NCBI RefSeq assembly: GCF_034702125.1
Contig: NC_085860.1
Location: 14,835,723-14,899,722, forward strand
Direction: 5' to 3'
Length of the DNA: 64,000 nt
Origin: Engraulis encrasicolus
Taxonomy: Eukaryota; Chordata; Actinopteri; Clupeiformes; Engraulidae
The notes under the pieces are model-generated. The model saw only the letters and a list, made by a program, of their open reading frames with translations, searched no databases and was not told the DNA's origin. Made by a program: the position numbers and the translations under genes. Shown here one piece after another: positions 51,749 through 63,084 of this stretch; the stretch's first letter is position 1; each line of letters opens with the position of its first letter.

Positions 51749-53899
51749 TGTAACCCAGTTGACAAATGCATATTAAAAACGTATTAGTTGATTAAATAGC
51801 ATAAATAGTAAAATGGGATAATAAATAGTGATAATACTGATAAGGCAATTCATGAATGAAGGTTTGGTATCGTTAAAAACACGATTAACATAGCAGGACT
51901 TTTACTGTGACAGTTACGTTATGGCACTTTTATTTTGACATGCGTTTCCACGCATTCAGCTTTCCGTGGAGCCGTTCCAGTCAGTTGAGCTGAGAAGAGC
52001 TCGAAAGCTGAAGGAAAGACTTCGTTTCTTCTGCTCCACCCTGGAGCTAGATATTGATAGAAAATCAATTCTAAGTTAAAGATACCTACTTCTAAGTTTC
52101 ATTTTGGACCACCGAGCGACCTGCTCTGTAAATCTTTTGTGTTTTGAAGAGCAAGAAGCTGCGCTTCGTCGTGTATTGTTTCTGTTGAATCGTCTCGGTA
52201 AGGCAACCACCTGTATTTTCCCTACGGATGTAACTTGAGTGTTATTGCTTATCACTGTGAAATACTTCGGTGAAACCTCAGAATTGTATTTTGTTTTGTT
52301 AATACTTGTTGTGTTTAGTGTGAAAAGGGTATATTTTGGTTGAATTGAGTATAAGTTTAAAGCTTGGAATGAGCGGCCTGTAATTCACATGCTTGTGATC
52401 ACGCACCCAGCAAGTGCGAGGGGAGAGGTCTGAACAAGTCCTCTGTCCTGATCATTACTGTGCTCGGCCATATCTGTGTGTAATTCCCGCGGTTTCAGTA
52501 CCGAGTGATGTTTTTCATAGTATGCATCCTGTTATTTGATAATGGTTATGTAACTGAATGGTATGCAATGCTTTTCAGTATAAGTGAAGTGTATGCGGTT
52601 TGCATATATTTTCCTTTGAGAAGATTGATATTAATGTTGTACAACCAGAGGTGGAAAGAGTACCGAAAATTGTAGGCCTACTCAAGTAAAAGTAGGCTAT
52701 CTTTAGGCTACTTTGCCTAAATCCTGCTCGAGTAATAGTAAAAGTAGGCCTACCTATCTAAAAATCTACTCAAGTAAAAGTAAAAAGTACTTCACTTAAA
52801 AATGCAATTTGAGTAAAAGTACTTACATTTAATTAGCTTTTCTAGACAATGTAATGTTTCTTTTTCTTGAATATCGTCCTCCATAACCTCTATCTCTTGC
52901 TTGGCACCAGCCATCATCCAATACATTGATCCAAGATAGTACAATAGTGAAAATGCTGTGTGCCATCCTGCATCATCTTTCTTTTCCGGCAGATTGTGGC
53001 ATTATTTTGCGTGGCATTTTGTCTATTTTTTTACTCAGTACTCAGGCCAGGTTCCAGTGTAATTGAGTTAACAACTTGGGTCAAAATATACTCAAGTACT
53101 AGTAAAAGTATTAATTTTAAAAACTACTTAAAAAGTTCAAAGTAATCATAAATGCTACTCAAGTACAATACTTGAGTAAATGTAATTAGTTACTTTCCAC
53201 CCCTGTGTAGGCCTACAACTACTTTAAGTTTAAACTGTTTGAACTGATATTTGATAAGAAATGTGAACATTGTCCTGTGTACATGTGTAGCTTAACTAAG
53301 GGTATGGTTACACAGGTGAAGTTTTTTGGACCTGGATTCCGCTGTGGATTGATGACTGCGTTTGATGGCGAGCCACCCACCCCATTGAGTCGGATCCTGT
53401 CCTGTGTCATTGTACATGGTGCATATGTGGTAGGGTTGTGACCTGCCTGTGTCACAACAACACTGACTGACTGACTTGAGTTGTTACTTTAACGGTTTAC
53501 AAACTGAACTAAGGCCTTGAACTGAACGGAACTACTATAAAGGAACTACTTTTTCTTTTTTTTTCTTGAACAACTGAAAGGAACTCTTTTCTCTTTGAGG
53601 ATTTAAAGGACTGATTTAAAGGACTGTTCCCAACTTTTGGAAAATAGACAATTACTCACTTTTGAAGGACAATTCATTTTATTTTATTTTAAAGGGTCAA
53701 TTCTTTTCTTTTATTTTGGGAATATGTACATATTTTCTACCTTGCAATTCATAACTAAAGAAAGAAAAAAAGTATATCCTTGTGTGGTGTCTTTTAATTG
53801 CACTTGTCTTTTTGCACTCTCCCAGAGCCTAGTGTCTTTATTCTCTAGCTATTGAACCTGGCCTATCATCGACGTGTACATACCTAGTAGTGGGTTACA
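51749..53899. mobile_element. putative solo LTR carrying a nested hAT element
   Basis: It begins TGTAACCCAG and ends GTGGGTTACA (9-bp inverted ends, TG...CA) with TTCA on both sides. Without the nested 560-bp element it is about 1.6 kb, long for an LTR. Inside are a possible donor (TCGGTAAGGC at 52196) and T-rich sequence with AGGAACT.. repeats near the end. No gag or pol was seen. Confidence 0.5.
52646..53205. mobile_element. hAT MITE (CAGAGGTGGAAAG...CTTTCCACCCCTG)
   Basis: A 560-bp element with ACTCAAGTA/TACTTGAGT repeats, a well-known fish type. The left target copy is TGTACAAC (52638-52645). The right copy reads TGTA-GGCCTA-CAAC (53206-53219), the same octamer with six bases inserted. 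Confidence 0.92.
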
Positions 53900-56139
53900 T
53901 TCATACTAGTATATATTAGTTTATTACCTAAACATAATAAAATTTGGCAATAAGCAGCACAGTTCCAATGAGCAGCATAGTTGCAATACTGTCGTTTGCC
54001 ACAATATACAATAAAAAAAAAATTGATTTCCACAATAATGCTTTGATTTGCTTTTGATGTATTTTTTTCCCTTCTTTACCTGGTAAATGAATATCTGTAA
54101 CTCGGTAACAGTGCAGAAACCTACCATGTACTTACATGATATATAACAAGTTTATTTTCATGGTAAGAAATTGGTAATACTTTGGTAAGAGCGTTCGCTT
54201 TACTTTACAGTACAGTTTCCCCTTCTTTACCTAGTAACTGAATATCTGTAACTCGGTAACAGTGCAGAAACTTACCATGTACTTACATGATTTATGAAAC
54301 AAGTTTAATTACTTGGTAAGAAATTGGTAATACTTTGGTAAGAGCGTTCACTTTACTTTACAGTACAGTTTCCTCTTCTTTACCTGGTAACTGAATATCT
54401 GTAACTCAGTAACAGTGCAGAAACTTACCATGTACTTACATGATACATGAAATAAGTATAATTGCTTGGTAAGAAATTGGTAATACTTTGGTGAGAGCGT
54501 TCGCTTTACTTTACAGTACAGTTTCCCCTTCTTTACCTGGTAACTGAATATCTGTAACTCGGTAACAGTGCAGAAACTTACCATGTACTTACATGATACA
54601 TGAAATAAGTATAATTGCTTGGTAAGAAATTGGTAATACTTTGGTAAGAGCGTTCGCTTTACTTTACAGTACAGTTTCCCCTTCTTTACCTGGTAACTGA
54701 ATATCTGTTACTTGGTAACAGTGCAGATACTTACCATGTACTTACATGATATATAACAAGTTTATGTTCTTGGTAAGAAATTGGTAATACTTTGGTAAGA
54801 GCATTCGCTTTACTTTACAGTACAGTTTCCCCTTCTTTACCTGGTAACTGAATATCTGTTACTCGGTAACAGTGCAGAAACTTACCATGTACTTAGGTGA
54901 TACATGAAATAAGTATAATTGCTTGGTAAGAAATTGGTAATACTTTGGTAAGAGTGTTCGCTTTACTTTACAGTACAGTTTCCCCTTCTTTACCTGGTTA
55001 CTGAATATCTGTTACTTGGTAACAGTGCAGATACTTACCATAGCAAGTTTATTTTCTTGGTAAGAAATTGGTAATACTTTGGTAAGAGTGTTCGCTTTAC
55101 TTTACAGTACAGTTTCCCCTTCTTTACCTAGTAACTGAATATCTGTAACTCGGTAACAGTGCAGAAACTTACCATGTACTTACATGATTTATGAAACAAG
55201 TTTAATTACTTGGTAAGAAATTGGTAATACTTTGGTAAGAGCATTCGCTTTACTTTACAGTACAGTTTCCCCTTTTTTACCTGGTAAATAAATATATGTT
55301 ACTTGGTAACAGTGCAGAAACCTACCATGTACTTACCAAACACTTTTGACTCAACGGCTACAAGAATGAAGATAAAGCCCATGGCAATGTGTGACATCAG
55401 CAATTGTTTTGTCAGGTAAGTACCACATTTACCCATGCAATAAATGGGTATGTATGGTGATAAACACAGTAACTACAATGAAATACTGTTCCTTGTAAGT
55501 TCTGACTTTGGAGTTGTGTAATTACCATCCAGAGCAGCACATTAACCTAGTAATTAAATGTGGTATTGCTGTAAAACAAACAGGTAAATAGGTAGTACTT
55601 TCATCCTTTTTTAAATTGCCATCAAACAATAATTACCCAGAAAATACACAGTGTAGTGTCATGGTAAGTTTTGAGGTTTTTCCCTCTAATTACATAGTAT
55701 TTACATCGTAATTACCCCCCTTTTTACATTCTAGGTACCATGTAACTTCTCTCTGTTACCCAGTTGTTACCCAGAAAGTACATAGTAAATACTATGTACC
55801 GTAGAGAGAAGTTACATGGTACCTAGAATGGAAAAAAGGGGGTAATTACGACGTAAATACTATGTAATTACAGGGCAAAACACAAAACTTACCAAGAAAC
55901 TACACTGTGTATTTTCTGGATAACAATTGTGTAATTTCTCTCTGTTACCCAATTGTTACCCAGAAAATACACAGTGTAGTTTCACGGTAACTTTTGAGTT
56001 TTTTCCTCTGTAATTACACAGTATTTACATCGTATTAACCCCCTTTTTACATTCTAGGTACCATGTAATTTCCCTCTGTTACCCAGTTGTTACCCAGAAA
56101 GTACATAGTAAATACTGTACCGTAAAATAAAGCGTTACC

Positions 56140-56930
56140 CCAGCGGCTAGGCGGGATATTGACCAGGTGTCACTGTGTCACCACACTACTGGGACCGTTT
56201 ACAGTACAGGAGCACAATTGATTTCTCACAAAGTGCAACAAATAACAGCAATGAATGGATAATGAAAATCGGTTTCATGCTGTTTACTTTTTATGGGCAC
56301 TCGGATAATTAGATAGGGCCTACTCAGAAACCGAAGAATGATCTATATAATATGACTATATGCACCAGCGCAGATTCATTTTTAAAGAAACATGGTTTTG
56401 CAACACAACACCATAAAGAGAATAACTGAATTGTGGTATATCGTGATGTATATCCTTATTTTGATGTAAAGTTATCCATATCGTGATATAACTTGTGGTT
56501 TTTTTCCATTTCGCCCTGCCCTAAATGATAATATGATAATAAAAAATAATAATAATATAATAACAAATAGATAATGTAATAATATGATGTAACGAAAAAT
56601 AGCTCTGGAGCCTGTTTATGTCTTCACAGCAAAAAAAATAATTAGTTCAGCCAGGTTTTAAAAGTAAGACAACTTATGCAAGACATGCTAAAAGTGTATT
56701 AAACTTCAGGCAATGCAACTAATTGTGCTGACTTAATGTCTTTAGTTTCCGGTGAGTAACTCCACACAGAAGAGAATTTAAAGTTGACCCAACTTAACAC
56801 TGGCCTAACCAATTTTTAATTACAGGCCTCTTTTCTAAGTAATTGTAAATCGGTGTGATGTAATGTAATGTAATGTAATGTGTAATCACCTGAATGAAAG
56901 AACAAACATCGATAGCATTTTAGTAGTAGA
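56140..56930. other. mixed old repeats
   Basis: 56420-56520 has TATCGTGATGTATATCC words like a hAT relict. 56630-56840 has paired ACTTAAT/AAGTTG words. (TAATG)n lies at 56857-56881. No gene. Confidence 0.4.
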
Positions 56931-57010
56931 GAATAGAATAGAGTAACTTAATTGATCCCTGAGGGGAAATTAAGGTGTCAAGCAGCTTACATAATACACA
57001 TAATGCCCAC
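56930..57010. mobile_element. LINE 3' tail fragment
   Basis: AACTTAATTGATCCCTGAGG followed by GGAAATTAAGGTGTC is a block common at fish LINE/SINE 3' ends. Confidence 0.45.
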
Positions 57011-57387
57011 ATGGACATTTCAAGACATTGAAACTGAGGTGGGAAAAAAACCTAGACAACAGAGCAGCAGCAGTTTGAACACGATGTCCAAGAGTTTGTC
57101 AAAGACAAATGCAGCAGTAGTAGGGTATGGACCCGAAAAGACAGACAGACAGGCAAGCAGGCAGCAGATTCTTTTTCAAAACTTGGGGCCTTGGAGTCGA
57201 GCGAGTGAGAGAGTCGACGTGTTGGGCCAATTCCCCTCGGCCTCATTGAGCTTGGAAGAAGATAGAGAACAGTGGCCCATTACAAAAGATGATTCCAGAG
57301 ATGGATTGCTCTCTCCCAGGACAGAGGAAACCATCTCTTTCATTTCCCTGACAAAAGCAATTATTGTAATTGTGTGCGTGTAGGGGA

Positions 57388-57494
<107 letters not shown>

Positions 57495-57621
57495 GGGGTG
57501 GGGGGTTGGTATTTTGTCCTCGTCCTCAGAGGAGGACACTTCCTAATTTGTCATTGCCTTCCCTGTATGGTGTGGCCAGTCCAGGCCTTCGCATTATTTG
57601 TCTTGCCTGCCTGACACCGAA

Positions 57622-57812
57622 GCAGGGCTGAACTGGGGGGGAAATAGGGCCCGGGCACTTTTGGATTAAATGCCCTCCCCCAACCCATAATTAACGCCAC
57701 AGAACTGACTCACCAGTGTTTTTGTTTTGTTTTTGTTTTTGTTTTTTACATTTCTGAAAATAGGGTCCCACGGGGAAATGCCCGCTATGCCAGATGGCCA
57801 GTCCAGCCCTGC
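57622..57812. mobile_element. inverted-repeat MITE, second copy
   Basis: CAGGGCTGAACTGG at the left and GGCCAGTCCAGCCCTG at the right, same family as 39059-39283 in opposite orientation. Confidence 0.78.
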
Positions 57813-58066
57813 CACCGACGTCAGCGATGGGAAAAGGCTCAGTGGGTGTTTGGCCAGGAAATAAGACTGATGGTTTTATTGTATCAGTGGCTTTTTAGAG
57901 GATTCATGATTTCCAAATGTCCAAACCAACCTCTATAGGATTATTATGAGTGCTGTAATCTCTGTTTGTCAAAAATGTTTTGTGGTCCTTCATGACTCAT
58001 CATATGTATCCTTTGTTCTCTCCCCTTCTCCCCTCCTCACTCTCAATCTTGTTTCTCTCTCTATCC

Positions 58067-58069
<3 letters not shown>

Positions 58070-58121
<52 letters not shown>

Positions 58122-58122
58122 C

Positions 58123-58203
<81 letters not shown>
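58070..58203. repeat. (CT)n microsatellite
   Basis: Two CT runs separated by CATCCCCTT, ending in the CTGCAG that could serve as a splice acceptor. Confidence 0.97.
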
Positions 58204-58205
<2 letters not shown>

Positions 58206-58206
58206 G

Positions 58207-58226
58207 CGGAGGGTGGGAATGCCTAA
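58207..58226 (+). CDS. alternative terminal coding exon candidate for lhfpl3
   Basis: A long (CT)n tract ends in CTGCAG, an excellent acceptor. Joined to the phase-1 G of the lhfpl3 exon, the sequence reads A-E-G-G-N-A and then TAA at 58224-58226. A 3' UTR could continue to the AATAAA at 60970. A donor-like GAGAG/GTAAGC at 58238 would instead define a 32-bp internal exon of an unknown gene, which could join in open frame to 58469 (after TTATCCCAG). I do not recognise either protein. The evidence is splice signals only. Confidence 0.3.
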
Positions 58227-58618
58227 AACAACGGAGAGGTAAGCACTGAAGGGAATGTCGGACGCAATGAGGCATGACGCATTGTCTAAAGCTAACCTTG
58301 ATGAAATTAGCAGTCAGCTATTTAGCTGGCGTTTCTGACTCCGAATAAACTCACCTGGGAGTATGGCTTCTATTATCTGTAAAAACAACGAGTACCTTGT
58401 TGGAATACCTGATTATTTCAAGCCTATAATTGCTCTGCCTGTCCTGTCTGCTTCTCCTGTTATCCCAGAGACCGGGTCGCGCCCTTGAAGAAATATGAAA
58501 TATCCACCCTCCCAGAAGACGTCAAGCAACAAGAGTGTCATAAAAAATGTAAAAAGCATAACCCGATACACAAAACCTCACTCACTCCTCTCTACATCTG
58601 TCTCTTCTCTCCCCCAGT

Positions 58619-58641
58619 CTCTCTCTTTCTCTTTCTCTTTC

Positions 58642-58717
<76 letters not shown>
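58619..58717. repeat. (CT)n microsatellite
   Basis: CT run with a TTTCTC start. Confidence 0.97.
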
Positions 58718-58926
58718 ACACGCACCAAGAGTAAGCCTCCTCATCAACTCTTGATCCTTCTCCAGACTCTATCTTCTATCTCTTCTGCTTCTTCTCTGGC
58801 CTTAAAAGGCCATTTGAGGGGCGAACTCTCTGTACATACTAAAACAGCAGCACATGATTTGGTAATAAAGACTGTTACCACCCCACACCAGCCACAATCC
58901 CCCATCGTACAACACAATCACAGTTA

Positions 58927-59065
<139 letters not shown>

Positions 59066-59599
59066 CAGAGCATACACCCTTGCTAACTCTCTCACTCTCA
59101 CACTCACACTCTTACACTTGCTGTTGCAACTGCACAGCCGATGCATCGTGACATCTGTTCAGTGCTGTAGACAATCTCACCTCCCGTGTAGACATTCATC
59201 CAGAAAACATGGACACTCTCTCATTTTATACAGTACGTAGTCCTTCTAATCTTCTGAAAATGTTTAACTTATTTCGTGTTGCAGTTCCGTTTTCTGATCT
59301 TGCTTTCTTTTTTGGGTATAACATTATGAGTTGATTACACTATAGTATTTCCGAAGTATGTTTTTGGACCAGTTAGATAGAAGAGTAAGTCCACTAACAC
59401 CAACAGCTAGTACCTCCTGTGACATTTTATAGAAAACATTTGAAAAACACTTGTCACCACTTGTTTCCAACGAACCTAAGCTAACCAACAAAATATTATC
59501 ACTGGATCTCCTCGCACTGTGAAAAGATTAAGACTGTGTATGACTACGAGTGTATGCGTGTTATATCTGTGTGCGATAACTAAGCACGTATGTTTGATG

Positions 59600-59669
59600 T
59601 GTGTGTGCGTGTGTGGGTGGGTGCATGCATGTGCGCACACTTGCATGCATGTGCAAGAGTGCTTGTGTG

Positions 59670-59701
<32 letters not shown>

Positions 59702-59722
59702 TGCATGTGTGTGTGTGTGTTT
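59600..59722. repeat. GTGC/GTGT tract
   Basis: CGTGCGTGCGTGCGTGCGTG at about 59683-59704 within GT and GCATGCAT sequence. Confidence 0.9.
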
Positions 59723-60319
59723 GGCCATACACACTCACAAAACGTGTTCATATGTACAGTATGTGTTTCAACAGTACACCAAGCAAACAAACGGCGTAGG
59801 ACGAAGACAATAGCTAGAGAGTTCAACTGTAACCTACTGTAACATCAGCTCAAACCAAGGAGAACTGTAACCCATTGGTGTTGTGAAATATTACAGTATC
59901 CATTTGATGTGTAATGACGACTCTCTCCAGTTGAAGTCCAATAGCTTATTATGTAAATAGTGTACGAGTGCTCCATGATGCATACCTATTGTATATGCTA
60001 TTTATAGTTCATGCTGGACCACCCAGCGCTCATGTTATATCATGTCCTGTTATGAAATAGATTCAGCCTCTCTCCTTAGTGTAGGTACTCTATGCCTATG
60101 GCCAACCTCCAACACACTGCACTGTTCACACTGACTGCACACTGACTGTTCTCCACCGGCTCAACAATCTAGGTACTAGTGTCTCAGAGGTTTGGTGTAA
60201 CACCTTTTGTAGGTGCACTGCACTTGGTTTTAGATTTGCACTTGATTTGAATCTAATTAAGTTTGGATACATAGCTTTACGTGAAGGAGATGTGAAGTGT
60301 ACCTCCCCCCTACTCTTGC

Positions 60320-60341
60320 ACTCACACACACACGTCACACG

Positions 60342-60404
<63 letters not shown>

Positions 60405-60421
60405 CACCACACCACACCACA

Positions 60422-60510
<89 letters not shown>
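60320..60510. repeat. (CA)n microsatellite with CCACA interruptions
   Basis: CA run broken once by four ACCACACC units. Confidence 0.97.
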
Positions 60511-60512
<2 letters not shown>

Positions 60513-60969
60513 CACAAACATACATGACTCACTCATTATTATGGTATGAGTTTGTACACTCATATTTGCATTTACTGTGCACTATTAGACAATGTAAACA
60601 TGTACATACACAACACCACCATATATTTATTTTCTGTCACCGACCCGGCAAGGCTGACTTAATTAAGATGTGTAAATATAATGAAAATATTATACTATAT
60701 CTTTTCTTTTGCTGTGTCTCTGTCTACACGTCTAGTCCCCTCTCTCGGTAAAAAAAAAGCCCTTCAATTCGGGTCTATACTACAGGGTATCTAATGAGAG
60801 GAGGTGTAGCATCTGTTAATGGTTATCATCATATGACACATTATACTACGACCATCCGTTATGTCTGTTGCTGTCATGTATGTGTACTTATGTAAATACT
60901 CTAATACAAACAGTATATTTAAAATGTGTATGTAAGTTATTAAAAGACTACCTAATGGATATTAATGTC

Positions 60970-60975
60970 AATAAA
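60970..60975 (+). promoter_or_regulatory. polyadenylation signal AATAAA
   Basis: An AATAAA hexamer is followed by TTTTCACTGTGTAGGC, giving a plausible cleavage and GT-rich downstream element. It is about 560 bp before the first polyadenylation signal of the opposing gene, as expected at a convergent gene boundary. Confidence 0.4.
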
Positions 60976-61159
60976 GATTTTCACTGTGTAGGCACTACAG
61001 CTGTGTTCTTTCTTTTTTTGTCTTGTTGAATCTTCTTCCTCTCAGATGGTTTGACCCCTTTGTCCCCTAAAAATGACAGGAATCTGATTCAAGCATCACC
61101 AGAATTACATCTCTTGCTCCCCCTGCTGTCCAGTGTCCACATAACACATGCCATACTCA

Positions 61160-61470
61160 TCCTAGCCCAACCTTTTTTGGTACATGACCCCATTTTGACA
61201 TCCCAAATATCTGACAAACCCATACACGTTTTTTCTTTCATGACAAAAATTTAAACATGACTGAGCTACATATGTTGTTGGCTATTTGACCTATAGATAT
61301 TTATGATCATCTGAGATTGTAAATGGTGTTCCAAACAGAATATTGAATGGTTATGTTATATTACTGTAACTAGTCATATTTATCAGTATTCTTTTTTCAC
61401 ACACTTTTCAGGTGACATTTCAGGTGACCCCATTTGAATTCCAGGCAAGCCCACATTGAAAAACACTGTA
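61160..61470. mobile_element. hAT-like relict between the convergent genes
   Basis: CCCAACCTTTTTTGGTACATGACC at the left and TTGAAAAACACTG at the right resemble fish hAT ends of the GGTTGGGAAAC type. Boundaries are uncertain. Confidence 0.35.
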
Positions 61471-61537
61471 GCTTCACATAGCCAGACATCACAGGATTGC
61501 TGAACAACGCAACTGCCAGGTGTAAAGGAAGTAATTG

Positions 61538-61668
61538 TTTATTTCACAACAGTGACACAATACAATATGCTGACTACACGGGATGTCTGTCTCTGACACA
61601 AAACACATCTACTGAGATTGAAGAGACAAGTTGGAGTGCACTGCAGCTTAATGTTTAAACCATTTATT
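61538..61668 (-). promoter_or_regulatory. polyadenylation signals of the carboxypeptidase gene
   Basis: TTTATT on the plus strand (AATAAA on the minus strand) occurs at 61663-61668 and 61538-61543, about 180 and 300 bp past the stop codon. Either could end the mRNA. The interval also contains TTTCGATG-type inverted-repeat debris. Confidence 0.45.
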
Positions 61669-61777
61669 AGGTGAAAACACCAGACTAACATTTCGATGCT
61701 TACTCTATCAGATGTTTGTCCCAATGTAATGCACCTGCAACCTGAGGGATGATGCGTATGAGTCCCAATTAAACTTT

Positions 61778-61880
61778 GACACATTTACAGGGATCAGTAC
61801 GAGTTAGCCAGGTAGTTCTTCAGCATCTGACACATTTACAGGGATCAGTAGGAGTTAGCCAAGTAGTTCTTCAACATCTG
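61778..61880 (-). repeat. 51-bp tandem duplication covering the end of the carboxypeptidase CDS
   Basis: Units 61829-61880 and 61778-61828 repeat the last codons, the stop and about 15 bp of 3' UTR. In the coding frame the units differ by TTG/CTG, TTG/CTG and TCC/TCG, all synonymous. The outer unit lies after the functional stop. Confidence 0.9.
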
Positions 61881-61925
61881 AAGTGCGGGGCCAGGCTTGT
61901 ACTGTGGTACCATGTGTCCGGATCC
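61845..61925 (-). CDS. ctsa-like: cathepsin A-like serine carboxypeptidase, last exon with stop
   Basis: The minus strand reads TTGCACAG and then 27 codons beginning GSGHMVPQYKPGPALQ, ending ...LANSY and TGA. GSGHMVP carries the catalytic His of peptidase S10. Classical cathepsin A has GAGHMVPTDKP and ends KQPY, so this is probably a fish paralogue and not the direct orthologue. The last ten sense codons plus the stop are duplicated immediately downstream (see the repeat at 61778-61880). Confidence 0.93.
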   Translation of the reverse strand, partial: GSGHMVPQYKPGPALQMLKNYLANSY

Positions 61926-61962
61926 CTGTGCAATTGAAAACATAGTGCAATCAAGACAACAG

Positions 61963-62070
61963 TCAGGATTTTTTATATAGATAGGATAGTGAGAGAGACA
62001 GGAATTTATTGATTTAACGAGTTGGGAAAGAGAGATGGTCTCTCTCTGACAATAAAGTAGAAATGGTGGG
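61963..62070 (-). mobile_element. SINE fragment in the carboxypeptidase intron
   Basis: GATAGGATAGTGAGAGAGAC and GGGAAAGAGAGATGG match the tail half of the SINE at 6076-6236. Confidence 0.7.
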
Positions 62071-62137
62071 GTAGACAGACATTTTGTGGTGTATTATTGC
62101 CACATAATGGTCTCTATGATAAACACTGTTTGCTTAC

Positions 62138-62227
62138 CTTCACTGTCATGAAAGTGATCTTCTCATACTGCTGCACGTAGCCAGCGATCTGGTCCTGGTA
62201 GTCCCACGGCTGGTATGGGCTCACCTC
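62138..62227 (-). CDS. ctsa-like: cathepsin A-like serine carboxypeptidase, penultimate exon
   Basis: The minus strand reads TTACCACAG, then 90 bp (30 codons: EVSPYQPWDYQDQIAGYVQQ... to ITFMTVK), then GTAAGC. It aligns with the cathepsin A segment in which the chain passes from the PW motif through QIAGFVKE to FLTIK. The exon begins and ends in phase 0, consistent with both neighbours. The intron to the preceding exon (62228-63084) is 857 bp and contains a palindromic element and a SINE. Confidence 0.93.
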
Positions 62228-62393
62228 CTGTGGTAATAGCAAAACCAAGGACATTGCGATCACACACTGCCACAGGTGTGCACAGATAGGGACGAGGTGA
62301 TGCTAAAGCACCTGCCCCATTGCCCTACTGGACAACTAAGGCCCTTTTTGAAAGTTCTTTGGAAGTTATTTTGTCACATTGTTAAGATGAGAA

Positions 62394-62634
62394 TATGAAG
62401 AGTTCAGATGCAAAAACCCCTAACTCCATTTCTGAAGACCTGCACTTCTACATTTTTAGAGAACCCCGTTGTTGGTTTGGTTTACATTCATGTACTTGAT
62501 AATACATATAAATAGTTATATTACATAAATAAAATAAAAAAATATGCAATGTTGATAGCTTTGTATTAAATAAAAATGAATTAAGATTATTTTCTGAAAT
62601 GGCACTTAGGCGTTTTGCATCTGAACTCTTCATA
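62394..62634. mobile_element. palindromic MITE, TATGAAGAGTTCAGATGC ends
   Basis: Perfect 24-bp-class inverted ends (continuing AAAAAC / GTTTTG) inside the intron between the last two larger exons. Confidence 0.88.
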
Positions 62635-62641
62635 TACAAAT

Positions 62642-62835
62642 GAGGCCCTGCCGTGGCCTAACGGTGGGGCACTCGTTTACAACATGGCCGACCCGGGTTT
62701 GATTCCCGGTCCGGGTCCTTTGCCAGCCCTTCCCCGTCTGTCTCTCATCCCAACTTGCTTCCTGTCTGTCCTTCACTGTCCTGTCTCATAATAAAGGCTT
62801 GAAAAGCCCACAAAGCTGATAAAGCCCAGTAAGGC
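62642..62835 (+). mobile_element. tRNA-derived SINE
   Basis: Head CCGTGGCCTAACGGTGGGGC, B box GGGTTTGATTCCCGG, then CCGTCTGTCTCTCATCCC and a tail TAATAAAGGCTTGAAAAGCCC. Same family as 6076-6236. Confidence 0.82.
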
Positions 62836-63084
62836 AGCCGTAAGTTCCCCATGCCTCCAACAGCCGCCCTCAGCACCTGCCCTTCAAAATGTCTGTGCAC
62901 GCCACTGCACACTGCTCTGCATAATCGGTCACCTTCCACTTGCTACTACAACTCCCAGACCGTCCCCCACCAACGCATGTTTATTTACTCAACAGTCAAC
63001 ATTACTCTTAGTTTAGCGTGAACGGAAATGCTAATGCTAGCAGACAGGGCACTGCCGAGCGGAGCGGAGCTGAGCCAAGGTCAC

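Larger units (their letters stand above)
49616..56139. mobile_element. 6.5-kb fold-back element with long inverted arms
   Basis: It starts GGTAACGCTTTATTTTACGG and ends with the exact inverse. Outer blocks of each arm (49616-50190 and 55630-56139) are themselves made of a direct, an inverted and a direct copy of a block of about 200 bp (TACTTTCTGGGTAACAACTG). Inner parts are tandem units of about 150 bp: five in the left arm (50521-51230) and eight or nine in the right arm (54060-55340). No transposase frame survives. Confidence 0.88.

Noticed and set aside
58469..58560. Exon-like frame DRVAPLKKYEISTLPEDVK after TTATCCCAG
   Set aside because: Good acceptor and an open join to the 58207 block, but no donor, no family match, and it runs into a CT microsatellite. 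Kept only as an alternative in the 58207 entry.
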